DNA of 64,000 bases, from the NCBI RefSeq assembly GCF_032854445.1, contig NC_088305.1:24771400-24835399 (forward strand). The letters are read 5' to 3'. Shown one piece after another: positions 22,225 to 34,638 of this stretch. Both the position numbers and the translations under genes were made by a program. The stretch's first letter is position 1; every line of letters starts with the position of its first letter. The stretch comes from Liolophura sinensis. Its lineage: Eukaryota > Mollusca > Polyplacophora > Chitonida > Chitonidae. The notes below the pieces were generated by a model. That model saw only the letters and a list, made by a program, of their open reading frames with translations, was not told the DNA's origin and made no database searches.

Positions 22225-24690
22225 TGGCGTCATGGATGAACAGGCTGGAATGATGAACAGGCTGGGAATGATGGACAGGCTAGAAACTATGAACAAACAA
22301 GGAAAGATGAACAGCCTGGGTACGATAAATAGGGCGGGAACGATAAACAGGCCGGGAATGATGAACAGGCTGGGAACGATGCATTGGCTGGGAACGAGAA
22401 ACAGGGCGGGAACGATGAGCAGGCAGGGAACGATGAACAGGCCGGGAACGGTGAACAGACTGGGAACTGTGAACAGGCAGGGAACGATGGACAGGCTAGG
22501 AACTATGAAGAGACCGGGAACTATGAACAGGTCCGGAACTATGAACAGACCGGGAACGATGAACATACTGGGAACGATAAACAGGGCGGGAACGATCAAC
22601 AGGCCGGGAACGATCAATAGGCTGGGAACGATCAAAAGGCTGGGAATGATGGGCAGGCTAGGAACTATGAACAGGCAGGGAACCATGAACAGGCTGGGAA
22701 TGATTAACAGGCTAGGGACTATGAACAGGCAGGGAACGATGAACAGGCTGGGAACGATAAACAGGGTGGGAACGATCAACCGGCTGGGAACGATCAACCG
22801 GCTGGGAACGATCAACAGGCTGGGAATGATGGACAGGCTAAGAACTATAAACAGGCAGGGAACGATGAACAGGCCGGGAACGATGAACAGACTGGGAACT
22901 GTGAACAGGCAGGGAACGATGGACAGGCTGGGAACTATGAAGAGACCGGGAACTATGGACAGGCCCGGAACGATGAACAGACCGGGAACGATGAACATAC
23001 TGGGAACGATGAACAGGCTGGGAACGACAACTGGCTGGAATGATGAACATACTGGGAACGATGAACAGGCTGGGAACGATGAACAGGCTGGGAACGATGG
23101 ACAGGCTGGGAACGATGGACAGGCTGGGAATGATAATTGCCTGGAACGATGGACAGGCTTGGAACTATGAAGAGACAGGGAACGATGGACAGACCGGGAA
23201 CGATGAACAGACCGGGAACGATAAACAGGGTGGGGACGATGTACAGGCCGGAAACGATGAGCAGGCTGGGGACGGTGAACAGGCTTTGAACGATGAACAG
23301 GCAGGGAACGATGGACAGGCTGGAATGATGAGCAGGCTGGGAATGATGGACAGGCTAGGAACTATGAACAAACAGGGAACGATGAACAGCCTGGGTACGA
23401 TAAACAGGGCAGGTACGATGAACAGGCCGGGAACGATCAACAGGCTGGGAACGATCAACAGGCTGGGAACGATGGACAGGCTAGGGACTATGAACATACC
23501 GGGAACGATTGACAGGCTGGGAATGATGGACAGGCTGGAATGATGAACACGCTGGGAATGATGAACAGGCTGGAATGATGAACAGGCTGGGAATGAGGAA
23601 CAGGCTGGAATGATGGACAGGCTGGAATGATGGACAGGCTGGGAGTGATGGACAGGCTAGGAACTATGAACAAACAGGGAACGATGAACAGCCTGGGTAC
23701 AATAAATAGAGCGGGAACGATGAACAGGCCGGGAATGATGAACAGGCTGGGAACGATGTATTGGCTGGGAACGAGAAACAGGGCGGGAACGATGAGAAGG
23801 CTGGGAATGATGAACCGGCTAGGGACTATGAACAGGCAGGGATCGATGAACAGGCTAGGAACGATAAACAGGGCGGGTACGATGAGCGGGCCGGGAACGA
23901 TCAACAGGCTGGGAACAATCAACAGGCTGGGAATGATGGACAGGCTAGGAACTATGAACAGGCAGGGAACGATGAACAGGCTGGGAACGATAAACAGGGC
24001 GGGTACGATGAGCAGGCCGGGAACGATCAACAGGCTGGGAACGATCAACAGGCTGGGAATGATTGACAGGCTAGGAACTATGAACAGGCAGGGAACGATG
24101 AACAGGCTGGGAACGATAAACAGGGCGGGAACGATGAGCACACCGGGAACGATGAACAGGCTAGGAGCTATGAACAGGCCGGGAACCATGAACAAGCTGG
24201 GAACGAGAAACAGGGCGGGAACGATGAACAGGCCGAGAACGATCAACAGGCTGGGAACGATGGACAGGCTGGGAACTATGAAGAGACAGGGAACGATGAA
24301 CAGACCAGGAGCGATGAACATACTGGGAACGATAAACAGGGTGGGGACGATGAACAGGCTGGGAACGATGAGCAGGCTTGGAACGGTGAACAGGCTTGAA
24401 CGATGTACAGGCTGAGAACGATGAACAGACCGGGAACGATGAACAGGCTGGGAATGATAACTGCCTGGAATGATGGACAGGCTGGGAACTATGAAGAGAC
24501 AGGGAACGATGAACAGACCGGGAACGATGAACATACTGTGAACGATAAACAGGGTGGGGACGATGAACAGGCCGGGAACGATGAGCAGACCGGGAATGGT
24601 GAACAGGCTTTGAACGATGTACAGGCTGAGAACGATGAACAGACCGGGAACGATGAACAGGCCGGGAACGATGAACAGGCTGGGAACGCT
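22225..24690 (+). repeat. 18-bp minisatellite array, about 2.45 kb
   Basis: The unit is roughly GGGAACGATGAACAGGCT with recurrent variants (AACTAT, AATGAT, GGACAG, GAGCAG, GCCGGG, GCAGGG), about 135 units. Because 18 is a multiple of three and the unit lacks stops in several frames, long open frames appear on both strands (MNRLGT, NDEQAG and IVPSLF hexapeptide repeats). These are by-products, not genes. Higher-order structure is visible: the block at about 22307-22420 recurs at about 23686-23800, and partly at 23383. Confidence 0.97.
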
Positions 24691-24993
24691 TGACCAGCTC
24701 AGCACCCTCAAGTCGAGGCATTTCCCCAATGAAGCTGACGTTACCACAGCGGGGTGCTTAATTTCCATAGGGAAATTATAGTTTTTAGACATTTTTTTAC
24801 TCCCAATTACAAGAAAGCTGAGAAGACTTCTTATACGGTAATATATTAGACTACATCCTAAACTCCCTTAACAAGTCGTAAATCTAGGTGCGACGGAACA
24901 GTCTTTTCTATTTGATGCAATTATTAAAAAGGGTAAGTTGGACTATACATGTGTATAAATTTAGACCAAAACCCCAAAGCCATTTGTTATTTT

Positions 24994-25117
24994 AATTGGT
25001 GTTTTATATGCTGTACTCAAGGGTATTTCACCTATACCACGGCGGCCAGCGTTATGGTGGGAGGAAACTGGACAGGGCCCTGGGGAAACCCACGACTATC
25101 CGCAGCTTTCTGACAGA
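24994..25117 (-). mobile_element. SINE, 5'-truncated
   Basis: Tail-side half on the reverse strand: ATTGGTGTTTTA, TACTCAAGGGTATTTCACCT, CCAGCGTTATGGTGGGAGG, then the core to CCGCAGC. Confidence 0.8.
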
Positions 25118-25119
25118 TG

Positions 25120-25755
25120 GGCCCAGTTCGCTTTGTGAAAAGGGTAGATTTGCATGCGGCTTTCCAGTGCGGTAGCAAACGTCTTTACCATGCCGGCCAA
25201 GGACCGGTCTCCTGTAGGCAGACAAGGCCGTGATAAGGCCCAACGAAACAATAAAAAAATAAACTATTAAAAAAAAAACATTTACGTTGTATATTCTTTT
25301 ATAATGTGTGAACATTTTCTAAGTGATAAAATGAGACATCAGAATAAATGCTGTAAACGTGAGTGCCGGCATCTAAAATGTTATACACTGGTAAAGTCTA
25401 ATTGGTGTTGGGGTTTGTAGCATAATGTTACATTACAGGATTTTTTTTTATTTCCAAAACATCTATAAAGTGTATATTTTATGCGTGTTAAATCACAAAC
25501 ACTCTCTAGTCACGTGTTAAGTTTAGTAAGAAAATGTTCACATGACATTAAAAATACTTTTCTTGATCGTTACCAAATACTGTATTTTACATTATATACC
25601 ATTTTAGTTTCGGGAGTATATTCGATCAACAGTTATATTCCAACTCGCCTATAGCCTCGCTTGCTCACTTAGCAAAATCGATTTTAGCAAACATAGTCGA
25701 TCGGCATCTGACCAGTGAGGTCCCAGGCTTGTGCAGCTGTCTCGACAGGCCAACT
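25120..25755. other. no gene seen
   Basis: Non-coding, AT-rich. Nothing recognisable. Confidence 0.45.
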
Positions 25756-25756
25756 C

Positions 25757-25826
25757 TAAACTCTGGTAAACTTAGCAGAATGTCCGTTATTTGAGTGATG
25801 CTTGAATGTATTCTATTATTACTTTT
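25757..25826 (+). mobile_element. MITE-like element fragment, copy C
   Basis: About 70 bp aligned with the interior left part of copy A (AGCAGAATGTCCGTTATTTG.. GAATGTATTCTATTATT). Confidence 0.5.
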
Positions 25827-25849
25827 AACAAAAGCCAGCAACCAACACA

Positions 25850-26653
25850 GATGTACAGAGATCAGATGGAACAGCAGGCCCAGGGATTACGAAGCAATCT
25901 TAGACGTAAGTCAAAATTTCAAATCACTTTAAAATTCTTGTTTCCTGTATTACAAGATCTATATTCTGCTTGAAAACGTACATTCTGGGTAAGTTATTGT
26001 ACAACGCATTTGAGCTAAAACAACAGAAGGGGCACATACCAAATTTAATGACTCTCTTCGTTACCCCACTAGTTTCATTTCATGTTTAATATACTTTTTA
26101 CAAGGTTATTTTTGGGCCAAGTTCAAACCTGAAGACTTGGCTGAGAGTTAAATCCGGCATTAAGTCCTAGGGCAGTTTTGAACAACCGGCTGCTGAGCGT
26201 TTTGGATATAACTGCAATGTTAAGATACAAATTAGGCTGCATTCGCTATCAATTCCGCAATGTATCTATATACTGGCCTTAGATCGTACCAAGCTCTGAG
26301 GCTTCTGCAGCTTGTGACGTCATTTATGGAGACACGGCTTGTCCAATCAGAACGCTTGATGGACCTAATCTAATTAGAATTCAAGTGGTATAGTCATGAG
26401 TTTATGGCGCATCAAAACATTGTTGTTTATAAGATGTGACAAACAAGGGACAATTAATACTCATAATTAGACGCAAGGCACATATTTTATTAAACGTTTT
26501 CGTTTTATTCAGCGACATATGTCATCGGGTGCTTTCAAAGAAGGATATCAAATCAAGACTTAATTGGAGGAGTAGTCTGTTTCATCCGGGAACAAGGCGC
26601 CCTAAAATCACTTCACGCATGACTTATTTTTCAGATGTCTCTACCTTGCACTG
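25850..26653 (+). CDS. possible two-exon gene end, unknown
   Basis: An open stretch beginning near 25850 (SQQPTQMYRDQMEQQAQGLR-like) ends at a strong GTAAGT donor (25906). Downstream, CTTATTTTTCAG (26622-26633) is a fair acceptor. Joining in phase 1 gives a short tail and TGA at 26651-26653, with AATAAA about 40 nt later (26693-26698). Each signal is common by chance and the protein is unrecognised. Confidence 0.2.
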
Positions 26654-27488
26654 AATGGAAAAGGTGAGCAGTAAAAATGTACTTTATGGGACAAATAAAG
26701 GATTGTGAGATTCAGTCGTGACTTTGAGAGAGAAAAAAAGGCCGCAAATGCGCATTTCGATACCCACCACAAACGAGCCTCTGCACAATATTTAAACCCA
26801 TTGTCTTTACATGTCTAAAGACAAAACGCGATCCGTAGTTCCAGGCGTGACGAAGTGTAAAGAGAGACAGACAGACAGACTTATACCTGAACACAGGTAG
26901 GTTACAATAAGGCTCTCCTGTCCCACTTGATAACCAGTTGGGACTGTATTATTATTTTTCCTAAAAAGATCTCAAAGGAAAAGTTAGGAATCCTGAGAGA
27001 ATATTCCTATACGCAGTAAGTCATGTACACGTATATCATACTCTTGCAGTTTATAATTATTTATTTTATAATTTTATAACACTGCACTTCGCAAGTTGTT
27101 GGGTTAGATTTCAACGTAAGTGTTTTTTGTGTGTTGTTTAATGCCACACTTCTCACTTTTATTGTGGCGGTCAGCTTTTATGGCTGGACAAAACTGGAGT
27201 GACCAGGATTGAAGCGCTGACCTTAGGCACGTTACGGACGGACTTTCCCTTATATGACGAACATATGTGCGCACCATGTTATTGGAAGACACATGTTGGA
27301 TTGCACAAACGTACACACGAGCGTATTCACCCGCTTATTGTCATCTTCAGTGAGAGTATGGAAATGTACAAATTCTGATTCTCAAAAAGAGTTTGATAAA
27401 ATTGTTTTAGTACATCCTTTGGACAATCGCTGACTCATTGACCAAAAGCGTACTGCTCGCCGCAGCACGGTGATCATTTGTAGGTTGG

Positions 27489-27605
27489 AGCGGATGGTCG
27501 AGGGTTTCCACCCACCATAATGCTGGCCGCCGTCGTATAGGTGAAATATTCTTGAGTACAGCGTAAAACACCAATCAAATAAATAAATAAATAAATGAAT
27601 AAATA
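27489..27605 (+). mobile_element. 5'-truncated SINE with target-site duplication
   Basis: Core and tail only. Flanked by ATTTG(T/C)AGGTTGGA on both sides (left from about 27475, right from about 27605). Confidence 0.85.
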
Positions 27606-27619
27606 AATTTGCAGGTTGG

Positions 27620-29035
27620 AATTCAGGGCCCGGCTGTTCAAAACTAGTTTAAGACTTAATGCCAGATTTAACTTTAAATCAGATTTTCAATTTTTAACTT
27701 ATGGTAAAAGACTGTGTAACATCCTATTAAATATGAACCAAACTGCTGTTGTTATACTTTCACTTTGGAGAACTGTATTGGCTGCTGAGGTTGGTTAAGA
27801 ATTTAAATATAAATTATGAGTTAATACCAGTATTAGCTCATACACTTTCGAACAACTGGACCCAGGTCTAGCTGTGTCTACTGCTGTATTAAGTCAGGGT
27901 GTTTGTCACCTATCCGGCAAAATGCGGTAAATTCTCTCAGACTATTCATATATAAACGGAATAAATATACAACCACGCCCTCAGTGTTAGGATCGCGACC
28001 ATATGACTGCAGTACTGCCGAAGTGGCTCTAAGCAATAATCATTCATTTATGCTGTGAATTTAGTTTATAAAATTGCTCTGATGCGACACAGATGTCCAA
28101 TAAACACTTAACCACACACACACCGCTTAAAAGAGATTGACGCTGATACCTGTGTTCGTATCTTGGGTTAAGACAATAAATGGTATTGTTAGACTAGGCT
28201 AGTCTAGTTTAACATGTTTTGTAAGATTTTTTAGGTTTGGGTTGTTGTAGTTGTATGTATAACAAAAGTTAACGCCTAACCACTTTCTGCTTCATTTCTT
28301 ATACTGCCCCACCCTCTCCCACGTTTAACTTCTAAACGCATGATAAAACTTCTCTTTGCAACAAATATTAAACGTGCATAATACTTAATTGCAACATGTT
28401 TAAAACTTAAACACTTAAACAAACTGATAATAAGACCGCTTTATAATGTTGTATTTAATGTAGATACATTACAAATAAATACAAATAAATGTAAGTATTT
28501 ATAAAATACTAATGTATTTACAAAATAAATCCAAGTATTTATGAAACAATCGCGTGTATTTTAAAAGATAAACACACGTTTAATATGTTAAATGTTAGGA
28601 GTTATTACAGCGTACCGAGAGACAACCCATACACACGTAGGCCTACCATACACTGTGCCTTTATTATTTCTTTCATTGTCGTTAAACTCAAAAACATTTA
28701 ACTTAAAATATATGACGACAGTCAGGTTTATGGGTGAAAGATACATAGAGTGATCGTGATAAATCATTGCCCTTCGCTAGGTACCTGTCACCTTTTTTGC
28801 CAATTGTTTGGGAGAAATTTTTCCTAGGTCTTCTGTATCCCAGTGTTGTATTTCGTATTAACCAGTGACAATATCATTTCTGGAAACATTTATCAGAAAA
28901 TCAATGAAAAGTTAACAGTTATGGCGTATCCTTCGCGTCGTATCTTTAAAAAAGGATTACTTTCGTGTGTTTATTTATTTCATTTATGTTTAATGACGTC
29001 TCAAGAATGTTTGACCTATATAACCGCACCCAAGG
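27620..29035. other. no gene seen; dispersed-repeat fragments
   Basis: 27620-27710 (GTTCAAAAC... AAGACTTAATGCCAGA) resembles stretches near 26110, 32990 and 40095, so a further old repeat family is present. A GCCGAAGTGGCTCTAAGCAA fragment near 28018 resembles ones near 35035, 46425 and 51530. Confidence 0.4.
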
Positions 29036-29040
29036 TTAAT

Positions 29041-30088
29041 GGGAAGCGATGTGACGTCAACTTCACATTAGAGCGATGTGAAATCTACATCACACGATAG
29101 CGACCTGACCTGCACTTATGCAACAGTGACGTGACATCCACATCACACGATAGCGATGTGAAGCCCATGTCACGCGATAGCGATGTGAAGTTCACTTTAC
29201 ACGGCAGCGACGTCAAGTCCGCATGATAGCGATGTCCAGGCCACTTCACACGATAGCGATGTGAAGTCCATACGATAGCGATGTCAAGGCCACTTCCCAA
29301 GAATAGCGATGTCTAGTCCACTTCACACGATAGCGATGTCTAGTCCACTTCACACGATAGCGATTTTAAATCCACTTCACACGATAGCGATGTTAAATCC
29401 GCTTCACACGATAGCGATGTTAAATCCACTTCACGCGATAGCGATGTTAAATCCGCTTCACACGATAGCGATGTTAAATCCACTCCACGCGATAGCGATG
29501 TTAAATCCACTTCACACGATAGCGATGTTAAATCCACTTCACACGATAGCGATGTTAAATCCACTTCACACGATAGCGATGCTAAATCCACTTCACACGA
29601 TAGCGATGTCTAGTCCACTTCACACGATAGCGATGTTAAATCCACTCCACGCGATAGCGATGTTAAATCCACTTCACACGATAGCGATGTTAAATCCACT
29701 CCACGCGATAGCGATGTTAAATCCACTCCACGCGATAGCGATGCTAAATCCACTTCACACGATAGCGATGTCTAGTCCACTTCACACGATAGCGATGTTA
29801 AATCCACTCCACGCGATAGCGATGTTAAATCCACTTCACACGATAGCGATGTTAAATCCACTTGACACGATAGCGATGCTAAATCCACTTCACACGATAG
29901 CGATGTCTAGTCCACTTCACACGATAGCGATGTCCAGGCCACTCCACACGATAGCGATGTTAAATTCACTTCACACGATAGCGATGTGAAATCCATTTCA
30001 CACGATAGCGATGTCTTGTCCACTTCACACGATAGCGATGTTAAATCCACTTCACACGATAGCGATGTTAAATCTTCTTCACACGATA
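29041..30088 (+). repeat. 27-bp minisatellite array, about 1.05 kb
   Basis: The unit GATAGCGATGTTAAATCCAC + TTCACAC recurs about 38 times. The first 250 bp are more diverged (GCGATGTGAAGTCC forms). A variant with GATGTCTAGTCC recurs at intervals, giving longer-range periodicity. Open frames in the array (LHTIAMLNP repeat and its reverse) are shadows. Confidence 0.97.
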
Positions 30089-30394
30089 CCAGTGATACTG
30101 TATGGTATTCATACAGCATATAAAACAACCTGCTAATCTGTGTTAAGTGAAGTTCTGCAAGCCCTGGCGTGTCAAAATGACATCAAGGTTTACATCAAAT
30201 AAAAAACTAAAAAGCTATAGACAAGAGAAGAATTGTCTCGGTTTCTAGATACAGACAGAAAGTCACGAAGATGACAAGTGCGTGTGAAATGTCTGGATGT
30301 ATTTAACACGAGTCAAACTTGTCAAACCTCCTTTTATCGGGCCTTTACTTTATCTTCATTGGATTGAGTTACGCTTAGGTAAGCTTAACGGTAG

Positions 30395-31345
30395 CTTGTG
30401 GACGGAGGAGACTGGACGTCGTGGTAGTGACAAACTTTCTGGCGTAAAGCCGTAGCCACAGGAGTCCGGACGTGGTGGTAGTGACAGAGCTCCTGGTGCA
30501 AAGTCGTAGCTAGAGGAATCCGGACTTGGTGGTAGTCACACACCTGCTGGTGTAACGCCGTACCTAGGGAAGTACGGGCGTGGTAGTAGTGACAAACCTC
30601 CTGACGTAATGCTATAGCTAGAGGAGTTCGGACATGGTGGTAGTGACAAACCCCCTGGCTCAAACCGTAGTTAGAGGAATCCGGCGTGGTGACAGGGACA
30701 AACCTCCTGGCGTAATGCTGTAGCTAGAGGTGTCCGGACGTGGTGGCAGTGACAAACCTCCTGACGTAATGCTGTAGCTAGACAAAACCCCCTGACTCAA
30801 ACCGTAGTTAGAGGAATCCGGGCGTGGTGGCAGTGACAAACCCCCTGGTGTAATGCTGTAGCTAGAGGTGTCCGGACGTGGTGCCAGTGACAAACCTCCT
30901 GACGTAATGCTGTAACTAGAGGAGTTCGGACGTGGTGGTAGAGACAACCCCCCTGGTTCAAACCGTAGTAAGAGGAATCCGGGCGTGGTGGTAGTGACAA
31001 ACCTCCTGACATAATGCTGTAGCTAGAGGAATCCGGGCGTGGTGGCAGTGACACACCTGCTGGTGTAAAGCCGTAGCTAGAGGAATCCAGGCGTGGTGGC
31101 CGTGACACACCTGCTGGTGTGAAGGCGCGTAGCTAGAGGAGCCCGGACGTGTTGGTAGTGACAAACCTCCTGACGTTATTCTTTAGCTAGAGGAATCCGG
31201 GCGTGGCGGCAGTGAGAAACCTCCTTACGTAATGCTGTAGATAGAGGAGTCCGGGCGTGGCGGCAGTGACAAACCTCCTTACGTAATGCTGTAGCTAGAG
31301 GAGTCCGGACGTGGTGGTAGTGACACACTTGCTGGCGTAAAGCCG
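30395..31345 (+). repeat. 54-bp minisatellite array, about 0.95 kb
   Basis: The unit starts GTAGCTAGAGGAATCCGGGC and continues GTGGTGGCAGTGACAAACCT; about 18 copies with substitutions and some partial units. It begins about 300 bp after the 27-bp array. Confidence 0.95.
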
Positions 31346-31573
31346 AGGTCATGTGATATGATGGATATGGAATGAACTTATATCTGTTTAAATTGTATAT
31401 GTATATGTATAAATATCTCAATCTTTCATTATACTGTTAAAGAGACAGTCACATGTACATGCCATGTAAAGGTAATTCTCGAAGCGAAATGGTAAAATAA
31501 TTAAAGCCATATTTACAAATATAATGTCTTTATCTTTTCTACCCTTTAATTGCCGAAACTTTGCTGCTGAAAT

Positions 31574-31920
31574 GTATTGGTATATATGCTTACATGTAAA
31601 TATGCTTACATGTATATATGCTTTCATGTATATACGTAAATATTTATTTATTTATTTATTTCATTGTTGTTTTACGCCGTACTCAAGAATATTTCACTTA
31701 TACGACGGCGGCCAGCATTATGGTGGGAGCAAACTGGGCAGAATCCGGAGGGAAACCCACGACCATCCGCAGGTTACACGTAAATATGCTTACATGTATA
31801 TATGCTTACATGCAAATATGCTTACATGTATATATATGCTTACATGTATATATGCTTACATGCAAATATGCTTACATGTATATATATGCTTACATGTAAA
31901 TATACTTACATGTATATATG
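31574..31920 (+). repeat. TGCTTACATGTA(T/A)ATA array, split by a SINE
   Basis: Short unit of about 14-16 bp alternating TTACATGTAAATATGC and TTACATGTATATATGC. A SINE at 31645-31774 interrupts it. Confidence 0.9.
31645..31774 (-). mobile_element. SINE, 5'-truncated, inserted in the array
   Basis: Tail (ATTT)n, then the reverse core, stopping at CCGCAGGTT. Flanking ACGTAAATAT occurs at 31635-31644 and again at about 31777-31786, a probable target-site duplication. Confidence 0.85.
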
Positions 31921-31974
31921 CGACATTCTCTGTTCTGTGTTTCAGTGGGTCATACCAGCTCGGAACACTTAGCT

Positions 31975-32014
31975 ATGGGGCCAATCCCTGTTGTGTTTTT
32001 CGTGCTTTTTGGAG
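31975..32014 (+). CDS. inhibitor gene exon 1: signal peptide start
   Basis: ATG at 31975 opens MGPIPVVFFVLFG, a hydrophobic secretory leader, and ends at a perfect GTAAGT donor (32015) in phase 1 (GGA G|gt). An acceptor (TGTGTTTCAG, to 31945) precedes the 5' leader, so an upstream non-coding exon is likely. The paralogue at 57646 begins the same way, with the same GGA G|gtaag junction, which supports this start. Confidence 0.75.
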
Positions 32015-32306
32015 GTAAGTTGGCCCTAATCTGTCGAACAATCTTTAACACGCAGCAGATCTGTTTCCGAAGCTTATAATATCAAACCAGTTTTGTGGTC
32101 AAAAAATTTATTTCGATTAAGTGTTAATATTCAGTTGATTCAAATTATCACTAAATGCATTTAAATAGAGATTTAAATTAGAAGCTATGTACCATTCTTT
32201 ATTGTATATCTGCTTAAGGTTTTTAGGGCCTAAGGTCAGTTTACATACAAACAAATAAGTACAGTAAACCAGTAAAATAACAAGAGTCTCTTTTTCGATT
32301 TTTCAG

Positions 32307-32321
32307 GTGTTTTCTCTCAAG
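32307..32321 (+). CDS. inhibitor gene exon 2: 15-nt microexon
   Basis: Acceptor CGATTTTTCAG, then 15 nt, then GTAAGT. It enters and leaves in phase 1 and adds G-V-F-S-Q to complete the signal peptide. The paralogue has a 33-nt exon (59005-59037) in the equivalent position that also starts GTGTTT. Confidence 0.65.
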
Positions 32322-32392
32322 GTAAGTTATAGTGTAGCCTCTTTTTTATCTCATAAAATATAACCTACCTCCACAGAGACGGTATTCCATAT

Positions 32393-32630
32393 TTATTTAT
32401 TTGATTGGTGTTTTACGCCGTACTCAAGAATATTTCACTTATACGATGGCGGCCAGCATTATGGTGGGAGGAAACCGGGCAGAAGCCGGAGGGAAACCCC
32501 CTGCCGGAAGGCAGACCTTCTCACGTACTGCTGGAGAGGAAGCCAGCATGAACTGGACTTGAACTCACAGCGATCGCATTGGTGAGAGGCTCCGGGTCAT
32601 TACGCTACCCTAGCGGGCTAACCAACTGGA
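32393..32630 (-). mobile_element. SINE with perfect 9-bp target-site duplication
   Basis: Almost full length in an intron of the inhibitor gene. ATTCCATAT at 32384-32392 and 32631-32639 brackets it. The head end reads GGCTAACCAACT (A-box complement). Confidence 0.95.
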
Positions 32631-32639
32631 ATTCCATAT

Positions 32640-34630
32640 GTATACAGATTTGTGTATAAGTATGACCACGTATACCAACGGTCGCTTCTTTTCAGTCCTT
32701 GTGCTCCACCCTGTGTGAATTTCCCTTTAGCTCAGGATTTTGTTTATTAATAGGCCCGAGTTAAAATCCAAGTGTTAACGACTGAGTAAATCTTTTGCCC
32801 TGAGTTACGGTCTCATTAACATTACAATATACCTGAATATATAGGTACACCAATCAGTGCCGCAGATACATATAAGAAAATGCACCAATTAGGGTTATGG
32901 ATTTATATAACAAATTGCTGCAGGAACAGGACCATCGCCCTCTGCTTCACCAATCAACCCCTCCAACTTATCACGCGGCAGCGAAGTCAAAAGTGTATTA
33001 ATAGTTAAGCCAGGCTTAAATCTTAACACCAGTCTTGACCTAATGACCTAATGGGCCCGTTTTCTTTTACCTGCCTTCTTTTTTCAGTTATCCGCAGTAA
33101 TACCACCCATACTCACTGTCGAAACTGCCTTTAGTCGGTGATATGTAACATCAACTGCCCTACATACGGATATACTGGAAGTTTCTATCAATGCAGATAA
33201 AATGCCCTTCGAATACGTTTTCTAATTAGAACACTATAATGCTGTTCACGAGGCAAAAAGCTCATTACCTCGGTGAGGTCATAATTGAAAAAGAAGTGGC
33301 ATTTGTTATCTTAAAGGGAATCAGTTCTGATTGGTTGACGCGCGAGATAGGCGGGTCCAAGCTATGCCTTGCCTAGGCTAAATTTTAGGTATTGTATATT
33401 TATTCAAGCGTGACCAAGGCTGCAAGATTTAACCTAGCAAACCTTATCTCCTCTGTCAGTACATCGACATCGATTCAGTGTTCCTTTAATATTTGGGTGG
33501 TGGTGATTTGTGCTGGTGGTAATCTATTTCTGAGTCAAGTCTTATCCATTCTACACTGAAGTGGAACTTGCGAACGGCTCGGGTAGTACAAATTCTTGCA
33601 ACTTTTCTTTAATATAAATGTTTTTATCGGAAAAAAATTATTTGTCCTTTCGAAGTGTGAACTGTTAACGGAGAACCGCGAACCAAAATACAAATTGTAG
33701 AGATACTAATCCGACCTTGTGACCAGGTCGGCACAGGGAATTTGTGTATTCGTCTGCTCTCACTAGAGTCAATAAGCCGTTGTCTTCGATCACCAGGACG
33801 TTTGGGTAGTTGTTAAGACCACATGCTGGTCTACTATCTATGACGTAAATCTGACGTATCCTGAAATACATAATGTATGTCATCAAACGATACAATCAGG
33901 GACTGATTCCAAACCCGTTTCTGACAAAATTTCAAGTCAAAATTTGAAATTCTATCATAAAGCTTATTTCACGGCTTTAGAAATCAAAATTGTGTTCGCC
34001 TTATCAGTACTGTCTTAACACAAGTATGTACCCAAATTCCAACTTCCAGCACCAAAAACTATGCATTATGATGCGATTTTTAAATTTTGACTTTCTGGAA
34101 TCGGCCCCAGGTGATTGAACTCCACCTTCATGTTGTTTTGTCAGAGAGATATTGATTGATTTCAACGAAATCATGACATTGCTTTAACTAGTGTTAGTTT
34201 ATGACTTTTATGGAAAGTAATATTCTTATTGAGATTCAATTAGTTCTAACATACCCCAGTACTAATTGCAATAGGGGATTATACAATTTCTTTTAAACAT
34301 CCTTGTGAAAAGTGATTGCCATTTTAAATTTTGCAAAAATGTTTCCTTGTGTTTCTTTTTTGCGCTGAGTTATCAGTACCCTCGCACCACAAACCCAAAT
34401 ACAGACAATTTCTTGAAAATGAATGTTCATGTATATTAATTTAATATGCTCATTTATTTTCATCTTTCGCATCAAACAGATTTTCTTTTACTTCCAGGAA
34501 ATATAGTCATTTTGGACGCCTCTATTTTCATTCATTACACATAATAATGTATAACGACTATATCAAACAGGTGGATTAGTAACTTAGTGAAAACAAAACA
34601 TGAATAGTTCTGATGTCTTTTTACTGTTGT
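32640..34630. other. intron sequence, no gene seen
   Basis: Large intron of the inhibitor gene. No other exon with matching phase and cysteine content was found. Confidence 0.5.
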
Positions 34631-34638
34631 TATTCCAG

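Noticed and set aside
22165-24792. Long open frames on both strands (277, 312, 434, 262 codons)
   Set aside because: All are by-products of the 18-bp array, whose unit length is a multiple of three. No splice sites, start context or non-repeat protein sequence.
26705-26895. Possible gene frame on the minus strand with CA(GA)n-type sequence
   Set aside because: Short frame covering a GACAGACAGACAGAC microsatellite. No domain.
28843-29100. 85-codon frame with hydrophobic stretch
   Set aside because: Runs into the 27-bp array and has no recognised domain.
29309-31164. Open frames with LHTIAMLNP or YHHVRTPLATALRQ repeats
   Set aside because: Translations of the 27-bp and 54-bp minisatellites. 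Open on both strands.
22225-31350. CRISPR-like arrays
   Set aside because: Units are contiguous without unique spacers and the context is eukaryotic. These are minisatellites.
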